Assembly (NCBI GenBank): GCA_002401305.2
Contig: NVSO02000134.1
Location: forward strand, 1-7,090
From: Rhodobiaceae bacterium
Lineage (GTDB): Bacteria > Pseudomonadota > Alphaproteobacteria > Parvibaculales > Parvibaculaceae
Length of the DNA stretch: 7,090 bases
Direction: 5' to 3'
Shown here piece after piece: positions 1 to 5,657 of this stretch. Within the stretch, counting starts at the first letter, position 1. The number at the start of each line of letters is the position of its first letter. A program made the translations under genes and the position numbers. A model generated the notes under the pieces. It was not told the DNA's origin and did no database searches. It saw only the letters and a list, made by a program, of their open reading frames with translations.

Positions 1-150
1 ATCCTAACTGGCCATGATCTTGCCAATCAGCGGGTGTCAGGCGCTTATAAATTGGATGACCCCACTGCGGCCCTGCGCGCCATCGTGAGCGCTCAGGGAG
101 GTTCGGTGTATCAAGTGCTGCCTTGGGTTTTGCTTGTTACTGGCGATTGA
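1..150 (+). CDS. FecR-like regulator, C-terminal fragment (5' end outside window)
   Basis: Only the last 49 residues and the TGA stop are present; the frame is open from base 1. The fragment contains RVSGAYKLDDPTAALRAI followed by a short beta-rich end. This matches the pattern of the C-terminal domain of FecR-type proteins (LxxxRVSGxFxxDDPxAALRAL), which resembles the secretin/TonB short N-terminal fold. FecR proteins are inner-membrane anti-sigma or sigma-activating factors that relay a signal from a TonB-dependent receptor, usually iron related, to an ECF sigma factor. No sigma factor or receptor lies downstream here: the next gene is convergent with a 5-nt gap, so partners would have to lie upstream. 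The assignment rests on a short pattern match, so the family is probable and the substrate is unknown. Confidence 0.55.
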   Translation: MLTGHDLANQRVSGAYKLDDPTAALRAIVSAQGGSVYQVLPWVLLVTGD

Positions 151-155
151 GTTGC

Positions 156-746
156 TCAAAACAGGGGCTCTTCGTAAAGAAGGGTCCCGTTTTTGTTGAG
201 GCCTCGGATCGCTGCGGTTCCGTCATCACCCACGGCGACGAGCACCGAAAGATTTTTTGCGTTCCGGACTTTTTCCAGTTCTTTACCTGTGCCCTCAGGT
301 AGGAAGTATTTCTTGATGCCGTAAGATATACGTATCGAACCGCAGTTTGATGTTGTGCACTTTTTCCAATTACCGTTGTGATTCTTATGGCTGAGAAGGG
401 TGCCTTTGATCAATTGCCCTTTAAGGGCGGCATCATATTGGGATAGGACGGAAACAGGGTGCCAAGGCGCTTGTGGATTTGTTTTGGAGGGTGCCATCGC
501 TACCCAGATTTCTTGTCCCACCTTCAGATCTTTAGGGAACTTTATAGTGGACGCCTTGATGGTGGAAATATCGTATTTTAGGATGACATAATCGCCGCGA
601 AATAGGTCCCGTGGATCAACAGGGAGGGCTTTTAGGGTCATGTGTGTGCCGTTGGTCAGCAGGTCAATGCGCCCGGCGATGGTGGAAACCAATACCCCAA
701 ATTGGAGTGCTGCAGCGATAAGGAGGCCGATGATGATCCGGATCAT
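156..746 (-). CDS. GDYXXLXY-domain membrane-anchored protein
   Basis: This 196-residue protein has one N-terminal hydrophobic segment at about residues 4-24, which is a signal anchor or uncleaved signal peptide. The defining family motif follows: PVDPRDLFRGDYVILKY at residues 42-58, with GDYxxLxY at 51-58. Later it carries the family-like stretch ISYGIKKYFLPEGTGKELE (140-158). Two cysteines at 130 and 135 (CxxxxC) could form a disulfide if the domain is periplasmic. The start codon ATG overlaps the stop of the DUF2157 gene (ATGA, 4 nt), which indicates translational coupling and a joint role. The family's biochemical function is not established. In my knowledge it is repeatedly found next to DUF2157 proteins, as here. 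The assignment to family is firm; the role is unknown. Confidence 0.88.
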   Translation of the reverse strand: MIRIIIGLLIAAALQFGVLVSTIAGRIDLLTNGTHMTLKALPVDPRDLFRGDYVILKYDISTIKASTIKFPKDLKVGQEIWVAMAPSKTNPQAPWHPVSVLSQYDAALKGQLIKGTLLSHKNHNGNWKKCTTSNCGSIRISYGIKKYFLPEGTGKELEKVRNAKNLSVLVAVGDDGTAAIRGLNKNGTLLYEEPLF

Positions 747-2086
747 GAGGTCTCTCCTTGGGCTGAAGTGGTTGGGGTGTCATTTCGTTCGGCAGGCGGG
801 CTTTCACCCTCCGGCTGTACCAAACTTAGGCGCCATTTGTTGAGCGCCCAGCCGCCAGCAATGAGCAATATGCCGCTGATAAAGAAGAAGCTTGCGCTGC
901 CGATCAGGGTGCCCAGTGTCTGTAGGTATATATGGATGGTTTGAGCGGCAAATAAGGTGAAGCCAACATTTGTAACCGACCGTGTGGCGTGCGTGCTCCC
1001 GGCGTAAATCAGCCATAAAGCCACCAGGAAAATTAGGGGCGATTGCAAAATGATGAGCCATGTGTCTGAAAGAGCAATTGTTGCTGTGAGGAGTGATGTT
1101 GGCAGGAGGATTGCGAGAAGCAAGAGCGCGCTCCCAACAGCGTCGCGATTAGACCCGTTACGTATCATTCGATTGTAGGCAATGGCCATGAGCGAAAAGA
1201 GCAGTGCTGCGATAATAAAGGGCGTTGCAGACTCAGGTGCTACTTCCTCAATCCCAAAAATTTGAGCCAAGAAGAGGCATGACAAGGATGAGATCAATGC
1301 GTAGGTGCTAAAGAGCTGTAGGAGCCCATTCGTGCGCTGTGCAATGAACCAAATACTGGCTGCTATGAGCGCGAAGAAGGGGAAGATCTCTTCCGTTTCC
1401 CAGCCAAGGCTGTCTAAAGTTATCACCGAGCTGAAGGCAAAGCTGATGAGGGAAAGGGCGGATAGGTGAAACGCTTCGCGCCACTGTTCTTTTTGTGCCC
1501 AAGCAATACAAATGCCCCAGAAGATTAAATAGGGCCAGTGGAAGGAATAATCATCGGTCCAACCAATTGAGATGCTCCATGAGGCGCCCCCGATGATCGC
1601 CAAGATAAGTGCGCTGCGGGAGTTGGTGAGTAAGGCCGTTGAGAGGGCGCCAAGACTCCACAAGAACAAGCCGTCAGAGACGTCGCCCGTGATGTGATAG
1701 ACTTGAGAGACGAGGGCGATGTTCACGCCAAAAAGGAGGAGACCGAGCAATGTCGCGATATTGGCGTAGTTGGGTTTTTTCTTAAGGTAAAAGTAGATTG
1801 CCGCGCCGTAAGCAGACCCCATGGTGGAGAAGAGCAGCGCTACTTTGGCAAGCTTGGACATTTCGGCCCAATTGGCGGCCACAAATGAAAGAGCTGCAAA
1901 CCCTAATAAGATGGCTCCTAGAAACGTGAAGACCAGTGGCATGCGACTGCCTCTGTCTGACTTATCAAGTGATTTTCGGATGTGATCGGCATTTTGGGGG
2001 GTGACCCAACCTTCATTTTCCCACGCGGTAAGGTCTCGCGCCACACGTTTTTTGTAGGCGAGCAAGCCGGAAATGTCGTCGATCAT
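743..2086 (-). CDS. DUF2157 multi-spanning membrane protein
   Basis: The protein has 447 residues. Residues 1-48 form a soluble, charged N-terminus with a DLTAWENEGWVTPQNADHIRKSL stretch typical of DUF2157, a small helical module of the form W-x-x-x-G-W/L-I. From about residue 51 to 420 there are roughly 12-13 hydrophobic segments separated by short loops, giving an integral inner-membrane protein. The C-terminal tail of about 28 residues is hydrophilic and rich in Pro, Glu, Ser and Thr. A GGGGA ribosome-binding site lies 3 nt before the ATG at 2086, closer than usual. The gene is the first of a two-gene unit, and the GDYXXLXY gene starts inside its stop codon. No catalytic or transporter signature was recognised. 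The family is of unknown function, so a transport, sensing or envelope-maintenance role would be a guess. Confidence 0.85.
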   Translation of the reverse strand: MIDDISGLLAYKKRVARDLTAWENEGWVTPQNADHIRKSLDKSDRGSRMPLVFTFLGAILLGFAALSFVAANWAEMSKLAKVALLFSTMGSAYGAAIYFYLKKKPNYANIATLLGLLLFGVNIALVSQVYHITGDVSDGLFLWSLGALSTALLTNSRSALILAIIGGASWSISIGWTDDYSFHWPYLIFWGICIAWAQKEQWREAFHLSALSLISFAFSSVITLDSLGWETEEIFPFFALIAASIWFIAQRTNGLLQLFSTYALISSLSCLFLAQIFGIEEVAPESATPFIIAALLFSLMAIAYNRMIRNGSNRDAVGSALLLLAILLPTSLLTATIALSDTWLIILQSPLIFLVALWLIYAGSTHATRSVTNVGFTLFAAQTIHIYLQTLGTLIGSASFFFISGILLIAGGWALNKWRLSLVQPEGESPPAERNDTPTTSAQGETS

Positions 2087-2448
2087 AGTGTCCCCAATGC
2101 GTCTTAGATTTTGTCGTAGATCGCAATCTTCATAGTTAACTCAATTCATGCGCAACTATTAACGCGAATCTATGAGCATCCTGCGCCCAGTATAGCCCGG
2201 GTGAATGACCGAACTATGGCATAAATTGGGCGGATATTAGAATGGTCTTAGACTTTACCTTCTTGCAGAAACTAGCAAACATACTCTTGACCCGGACGGA
2301 CGAGTGAGCGCATGCTTATCTCTCACGCCTTACCTTTCTCATCTAAGGAGGTGAGAAGGCGCGCCACTCCCCAATGAGTGTGTTGAGTTGTATCAACCCT
2401 TATTGACTTAGGCGCATTGGCAGGTTCTGGCAAAATGGGAGACCGCCG
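2087..2448. other. Divergent intergenic spacer (DUF2157 gene / CBS gene)
   Basis: These 362 nt carry no convincing gene. On the minus strand a TATACT -10-like hexamer (2189-2194) lies about 100 nt before the DUF2157 start, but no good -35 accompanies it. On the plus strand TTGACC at 2287-2292 resembles a -35 box, followed about 18 nt later by CATGCT, a poor -10. Two structured elements are seen: the 2326-2361 hairpin, listed separately, and a small GTTGA/TCAAC stem-loop at 2382-2397. The only short frame near the strong Shine-Dalgarno-like sequence is a 10-codon one starting at 2374, about 22 nt too far away for normal initiation. The promoters are therefore uncertain. Confidence 0.5.
2326..2361 (+). 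promoter_or_regulatory. Hairpin containing a near-perfect Shine-Dalgarno-like element
   Basis: CGCCTT (2326-2331) pairs with AAGGCG (2356-2361), and inside it ACCT (2332-2335) pairs with AGGT (2349-2352). A competing fold pairs CCTTTCTCA (2334-2342 region) with TGAGAAGG. The 3' half holds AAGGAGGTGA (2345-2354), ten bases fully complementary to the usual 3' end of 16S rRNA. No ATG, GTG or TTG lies 5-12 nt downstream. An upstream GTGAG/CTCAC stem (2304-2308 with 2322-2326) offers a third pairing. It lies in the putative leader of the CBS gene, about 90 nt before its ATG. It could be a leader RNA structure, a standby ribosome site, or chance. Confidence 0.3.
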
Positions 2449-2877
2449 ATGAACGTAGAAGTGATCTTAAAAGAAAAAGGCGGCGATATCATTTCGATCT
2501 CGCCAACAGCCTCTATTAGCGATGCTGCAGCTTTGCTCAGTGGTCGGAAGATTGGTGCGCTTGTTGTTACCGATGGTACCAGCTTGAGCGGCATTCTTTC
2601 TGAACGAGATATTGTGCGCGCTATTGTAACCGATGGCGCGGCTGCATTGGGCGAACCGGTTAGTCATTTTATGACTGAAAACGTGGTGACGTGCTCACGA
2701 GTTGACACGACGTTGCGCTTGATGGATTTAATGACGGGTGGCCGGTTTCGTCACCTGCCTGTGGTTGAAGACGGCCAAGTGATTGGCCTTATCTCCATTG
2801 GTGACGTGGTGAAAGCCCGTATTTCTGAAACAGAGATGGAAGCAGAGCAACTGAAAATGTACATCGCTTCTGGCTAG
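2449..2877 (+). CDS. Two-CBS-domain protein
   Basis: This 142-residue protein is almost entirely a pair of CBS domains. CBS1 spans about residues 13-64 (IGALVVTDG...LSGILSERDIVRAI) and CBS2 about 74-129 (MTENVVTC...RFRHLPVVEDGQVIGLISIGDVVKAR). Each carries the G-I/L-I-S-x-x-D-V/I motif whose aspartate normally contacts the ribose of a bound adenine nucleotide. Stand-alone tandem CBS (Bateman) modules bind AMP, ADP, ATP or related ligands and act as energy or nucleotide sensors for a partner protein. The partner cannot be named here. The ATG at 2449 is preceded by GGGAG at a normal distance. An earlier ATG at 2435 opens a frame that stops at once, so this start is sound. The gene converges on the patatin gene with a 22-nt gap and no evident shared terminator. 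Confidence 0.9.
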   Translation: MNVEVILKEKGGDIISISPTASISDAAALLSGRKIGALVVTDGTSLSGILSERDIVRAIVTDGAAALGEPVSHFMTENVVTCSRVDTTLRLMDLMTGGRFRHLPVVEDGQVIGLISIGDVVKARISETEMEAEQLKMYIASG

Positions 2878-2899
2878 GCGGTTTTAGGCAGCGTGCTGT

Positions 2900-3940
2900 C
2901 TAGTACATGTTTTCAATGGCTCGATGAATGTAGGGGAGGGCGTGTTCAGTCGCGGCTTCCCCTATTTCTATGAGCTCATCAGCTTTATCAAAGTCCAGCG
3001 GGCCGAAGTTTGCGATATTAGGCGCAATTAATACGTCGGCTGGGTCACTGGCTAGGCGTGCGCGCGCTAAACGGTCTTGGCTGATGTCGAGCGCGGCCAC
3101 AAGCACATCGGTGAGCCCGGGCGCTTCACGTTCGCGGCTGGTTTTGGTTTTGCGGTTTTTTCCGGATGGCTCTTTGTCAGAGCGGGTGAAGAGTTGCTGC
3201 ATGAAAGCCCAGCTAGATTTTTCTTCTTCAACAACTAGGGCCTTTTGTCCCGCTGTGTCGCTCAAGCCTTCTTCGATGAGGTTTTGTTTTAGGGGCGCAT
3301 CTGGCAAAGGGGGCGGCAAATGCGCGGGTACGGGTAAGGCTTCAACTCGGTGACCTTCTGCAACAGCACTTAGGGAAAAGGCATCCGTGTTAAGGCCTAC
3401 GCCAATGATGGTGCGCGCGCCCAGAGCACGGCACACTGACACGGGCACCGGGTTGACCAGTGCGCCATCGATGAGCCAGCGCCCGTCAATTTGGCGCGGT
3501 TCAAATATGCCGGGTAGGGCGTAGGAGGCACGCACCGCGTTGACGAGCGGTCCCTCGCGCATCCACACTTCGTGGCCGCCATAAAGTTCGCTGGCAACGG
3601 CGACGAAAGTTTTTTCCAAGTTTTCTATTTGAAGGTCGCCGAACTTCTCTTCGAGTTTGCGAGCTAATTTGTTGCCGCTGAAAATACCAGAGCCGCCAAA
3701 GTTTAGGTCCATGAGGTTGAACATGCGCGTGCGGGTAAGAGAGCGGGCAAACTCCTCAATCTCAGAGAGGCGATTGGCGGCGTAAGCTGCTCCCACTAAG
3801 GCTCCAATCGAGGTGCCGGAAATGACATCAGGTTGGATGCCTTCCCGTAGCAAAACTTTGAGCACACCAATGTGAGCCCACCCCCGCGCGACGCCTGAGC
3901 CAAGGGCTATTCCGATTTTCCGATTGGGGCGTGAAGGCAT
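2900..3940 (-). CDS. Patatin-like phospholipase family protein (RssA type)
   Basis: The 346-residue protein shows the full patatin catalytic set. These are an oxyanion-hole loop GSGVARG (residues 14-20), a nucleophile elbow GTSIG with Ser44, and the dyad aspartate in DGA (Asp158, within RWLIDGALVNPVPV). The N-terminal stretch IALGSGVARGWAHIGVLKVL is typical of bacterial RssA/NTE-like serine hydrolases, which cleave ester bonds of phospholipids or lysophospholipids. No signal peptide is seen, so it is probably cytoplasmic or peripheral to the membrane. Residues about 187-274 form a low-complexity Pro-, Glu- and Lys/Arg-rich segment that interrupts the hydrolase fold before the C-terminal part (LTDVLVAALDISQDRLA...), making it longer than compact RssA proteins of about 300 residues. 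It lies 110 nt after hisI, with an unusual inverted repeat in the gap. The ribosome-binding site is weak (GGAAT). The natural substrate is unknown. Confidence 0.9.
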   Translation of the reverse strand: MPSRPNRKIGIALGSGVARGWAHIGVLKVLLREGIQPDVISGTSIGALVGAAYAANRLSEIEEFARSLTRTRMFNLMDLNFGGSGIFSGNKLARKLEEKFGDLQIENLEKTFVAVASELYGGHEVWMREGPLVNAVRASYALPGIFEPRQIDGRWLIDGALVNPVPVSVCRALGARTIIGVGLNTDAFSLSAVAEGHRVEALPVPAHLPPPLPDAPLKQNLIEEGLSDTAGQKALVVEEEKSSWAFMQQLFTRSDKEPSGKNRKTKTSREREAPGLTDVLVAALDISQDRLARARLASDPADVLIAPNIANFGPLDFDKADELIEIGEAATEHALPYIHRAIENMY

Positions 3941-3964
3941 GGGTGTATTCCAAAATCAATGGTT

Positions 3965-3993
3965 GCATAGCTGTCGTCAGTTTTCTGACTAAA
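3965..3993 (-). promoter_or_regulatory. Weak candidate promoter for the patatin gene
   Basis: On the minus strand TTTAGT (3988-3993) and CTATGC (3965-3970) are separated by 17 nt, as in a sigma-70 promoter, and would start transcription about 20 nt before the gene. Both hexamers are poor matches. The interest is that the -35 falls inside the 3978-4013 inverted repeat, the geometry expected of an operator-repressed promoter. Read-through from folE-hisI is equally possible. Confidence 0.25.
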
Positions 3994-4013
3994 CATTGTT
4001 TAGCAGAAGACTG
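3978..4013. repeat. 36-nt imperfect inverted repeat between hisI and the patatin gene
   Basis: The left arm is CAGTTTTCTG (3978-3987), then bulged A3988, then CTAAAC (3989-3994). The loop is ATT. The right arm is GTTTAG (3998-4003) and CAGAAGACTG (4004-4013). This gives 16 pairs with one unpaired A and one T·G mismatch (wobble in plus-strand RNA, C-A mismatch in minus-strand RNA). No T-run follows on either strand, so it is not a standard intrinsic terminator. The core CTAAACATTGTTTAG is a tight palindrome of the kind bound by TetR-family dimers, but no regulator gene is in the window. It could be an operator, an mRNA stabiliser or processing hairpin, or a dispersed repeat copy. Confidence 0.6.
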
Positions 4014-4050
4014 TGACAAAGTTGGGTCGGGTAAGGCGGAGTTGGAAGCG

Positions 4051-4533
4051 CTAGTCTTTTTTCCCGTACACGTCTGCCGGGTCGTAGACCCTTGCTTCTG
4101 CTGGCGGGGCCAATGTGGCGCCCTCTGCTTTTTGGCCCAAAGGTATGCTTCTGTAAAAGCATGAGTTGTAGCCCACGTGGCAGGACGCGCCGTTTCCCTC
4201 GACTGTCACTTTGAGCAGGATGGCGTCTTGGTCGCAGTCGGTACGGATGTCTTGCACGTGTTGCACTTGGCCGCTGGTCGCGCCCTTGTGCCACAATTCG
4301 TTGCGGCTCCGGCTCCAGTAGTGAGCTTGGGATGTTTCAATGGTCAGCGCCAAAGCCTGCGCATTCATGTAGGCAAACATCAGCACTTCACCTGTTGCCG
4401 CGTCCGTGGTGATGGCCGCGATCAAGCCTTGTTCATCGAACTTTGGGGCAAACAAGCTGCCGTTTTCCAAGGCTGCTTTGTCGGCAGGGCGGGTGCTAAA
4501 GGGATTGGGTGCGCTGAGGGCATTGTGCGACAC
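4051..4533 (-). CDS. hisI: Phosphoribosyl-AMP cyclohydrolase
   Basis: HisI hydrolyses the N1-C6 bond of the adenine ring in 1-(5-phosphoribosyl)-AMP, the third step of histidine synthesis, in the cytoplasm. The 160-residue protein has all signature blocks: [17 protein letters not shown] (72-88), the metal-binding DCDQDA (Asp99, Asp101, Asp103, with Cys100) and [12 protein letters not shown] with Cys118 and Cys125. The three cysteines are the expected zinc ligands. It is the stand-alone form: no HisE pyrophosphohydrolase domain is fused, and residues after about 130 are a short divergent tail. The first codon is GTG at 4533, supported by AGGAA six bases upstream. The gene begins 34 nt after folE on the same strand and is probably co-transcribed with it. 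Confidence 0.96.
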   Translation of the reverse strand: MSHNALSAPNPFSTRPADKAALENGSLFAPKFDEQGLIAAITTDAATGEVLMFAYMNAQALALTIETSQAHYWSRSRNELWHKGATSGQVQHVQDIRTDCDQDAILLKVTVEGNGASCHVGYNSCFYRSIPLGQKAEGATLAPPAEARVYDPADVYGKKD

Positions 4534-4567
4534 GGAATTTCCTGTTCATTTGACTTAAAGGTGGCGT

Positions 4568-5230
4568 TTAAGCGCGGCCAATACGTTGCATGAAACGCTG
4601 TTCCATCAACGGGTCTTCAAAGACACCGGTAAATTGACTGGTGATGGTGTCGACGCCGGATTTTTTAACACCCCGGCTGGACATGCATTGGTGCTCAGCT
4701 TCAATGATCAGCGCAACACCTTTTGGTTTGAGCGTTTCATTGATGGCCTTGACGATTTGCACAGTCATGGTCTCTTGGGTTTGCAAGCGGTGGGCGAAAA
4801 CGTCGATCACACGGGCAAGCTTGGAAATGCCGATCACTTTGCCGTCTGGCACATAGGCGATATGGGCGCGTCCGGTAATGGGCACCATGTGGTGTTCGCA
4901 GTGAGACTGAAGTTCAATGTCGCGCAACAAAACCATGTCGGAATAGTTTTCGACTTCTTTGAATGTCTTGGCCAAAATCTCTGCAGGATTTTCGTGGTAG
5001 CCGGAATAAAATTCTTCGTAGGACTTCACAACCCGTTTAGGCGTTTCAAGCAGGCCTTCGCGTGTTGGATCATCACCCGCCCATTCAATGAGCGTACGGA
5101 CAGCGGCCTCTGCTTCTTCGCGAGTAGGGCGCGCCTCATTTTGGTTTTGAGGCGATTTGACGTGTCGCGCTTCTGAGGTGGGTGTGGATTGGGATTTCGG
5201 GCGTAAAAGCCCCTCGGCGATTGCATTCAT
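4568..5230 (-). CDS. folE: GTP cyclohydrolase I
   Basis: FolE converts GTP to 7,8-dihydroneopterin triphosphate and formate, the committed step of folate and pterin synthesis. Numbering from the ATG at 5230 (220 residues), the zinc site is SHCEHHMVPI with Cys111 and His114, plus Cys182 in AEHQCMSSRGVKK. These positions almost coincide with E. coli Cys110, His113 and Cys181. WAGDDPTREGLLETPKRV, YVPDGKVIGISKLARV and RLQTQETMT are further family blocks. The first about 30 residues are variable and polar. The frame stays open upstream to a GTG at 5275 (235 residues), but that start has no ribosome-binding site, while the ATG at 5230 has AGGT at a suitable distance; I therefore prefer 5230. It is the first gene of a minus-strand unit with hisI and possibly the patatin gene. 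A candidate promoter lies at 5352-5380. Confidence 0.95.
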   Translation of the reverse strand: MNAIAEGLLRPKSQSTPTSEARHVKSPQNQNEARPTREEAEAAVRTLIEWAGDDPTREGLLETPKRVVKSYEEFYSGYHENPAEILAKTFKEVENYSDMVLLRDIELQSHCEHHMVPITGRAHIAYVPDGKVIGISKLARVIDVFAHRLQTQETMTVQIVKAINETLKPKGVALIIEAEHQCMSSRGVKKSGVDTITSQFTGVFEDPLMEQRFMQRIGRA

Positions 5231-5351
5231 CTTTTGACCTATCTTTCCAGGGTTCCTCGTTTCCCTCACATTCACGAGAGAAACGGATCAAGTTGCCTAT
5301 CAAGCACGGGTCTAATGCCATGCTGTTTTGATGCGACAGCGGTATATCTTG

Positions 5352-5380
5352 CATATAACGTTCGAAACGGCCGGTATCAA
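5352..5380 (-). promoter_or_regulatory. Candidate sigma-70 promoter of folE
   Basis: On the minus strand TTGATA (5375-5380) is followed after 16 nt by TTATAT (5353-5358), or after 17 nt by TATATG (5352-5357). Both hexamers match the housekeeping consensus well. Transcription would start near 5345, leaving a leader of about 115 nt before the ATG at 5230. The spacer contains the small palindrome TTCGAA. Confidence 0.5.
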
Positions 5381-5517
5381 GGCTTGAGGGGCCGTAAAAT
5401 GAGTGAAAATGCAAATCTAAATTTGGCTCAGAAACCTATTTTTCCAAGCATATTCAAGGGTGCGCCCTTATAGGGTGCGGGGCCAGTTTAGCATAGGTTC
5501 ATTGAATTGTTAGGTTT

Positions 5518-5546
5518 TTGACGTTAGATTGTGCCTATTCTTATGC
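5518..5546 (+). promoter_or_regulatory. Candidate promoter of the cysS leader transcript
   Basis: TTGACG (5518-5523) fits a -35 box well. TTATGC (5541-5546), 17 nt later, is a moderate -10. Transcription would begin near 5553, so the RNA would include the GGCCG hairpin, the cysteine-containing leader frame and the pairing region before cysS, about 160 nt of leader in all. Confidence 0.4.
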
Positions 5547-5612
5547 CGAATATGGTCCGTTTTTAATGAAATGGGCCGGAAATCGGCCAAATTTGAGAGA
5601 AGAGGCTTTCCG

Positions 5613-5657
5613 ATGACCTGTCGAACCTGTAGACAGAAACCCGCTCATCAGTCCTAA
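5613..5657 (+). CDS. Putative cysteine-codon leader peptide of cysS
   Basis: A 14-residue frame, MTCRTCRQKPAHQS, starts at ATG 5613 and ends at TAA 5655-5657, 57 nt before cysS. AGAGG (5601-5605) sits seven bases before the ATG, a proper ribosome-binding site. Two of the first six codons are cysteine (TGT at 5619-5621 and 5628-5630), inside a repeated Thr-Cys-Arg. Cysteine is a rare residue, and the gene immediately downstream is cysteinyl-tRNA synthetase, which suggests a leader peptide that reports charged Cys-tRNA by ribosome stalling. The same frame also has an ATG at 5571 without a ribosome-binding site (28 residues), which I consider less likely. The frame is seen directly; translation and a regulatory role are inferred. 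Confidence 0.5.
   Translation: MTCRTCRQKPAHQS

Larger units (their letters stand above)
5231..5612. other. Divergent regulatory spacer folE / cysS
   Basis: This stretch separates divergent folE and the cysS leader and holds promoters for both sides, listed separately. It also contains a 24-codon frame at 5399-5473 with a GAGGGG site seven bases upstream; see findings. Near its end AAGGG/CCCTT (5456-5460 with 5465-5469) forms a hairpin, and AGGGTGCG occurs twice (5457-5464 and 5472-5479), so the CCCT between them can pair with either copy. A GGCCG/CGGCC stem-loop lies at 5574-5588 in the presumed cysS leader. No RNA gene was recognised, and no known folate riboswitch pattern is apparent. Confidence 0.5.

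Noticed and set aside
2345..2353. Fragment of a 16S rRNA 3' end on the minus strand (CACCTCCTT)
   Set aside because: The match is limited to about ten bases and the flanks do not continue into rRNA sequence.
2887..2900. GGCAG/CTGTC stem as terminator between the convergent CBS and patatin genes
   Set aside because: It has only five pairs including a G·U, no T-run on either side, and overlaps the patatin stop codon; too weak to call.
2970..3353. 127-codon plus-strand frame opposite the patatin gene
   Set aside because: It overlaps the C-terminal half of a well-supported phospholipase gene; its Ser/Arg-rich composition is typical of an antisense shadow frame.
4586..5176. 196-codon plus-strand open frame opposite folE
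   Set aside because: It is antisense to a clearly conserved GTP cyclohydrolase I, shows no recognisable family, and arises from the codon bias of folE.
5566..5616. 16-residue frame starting at ATG 5566 and overlapping the cysteine leader start by ATGA
   Set aside because: There is no ribosome-binding site before 5566 and no cysteine or other telling codon content; the overlap may be chance.
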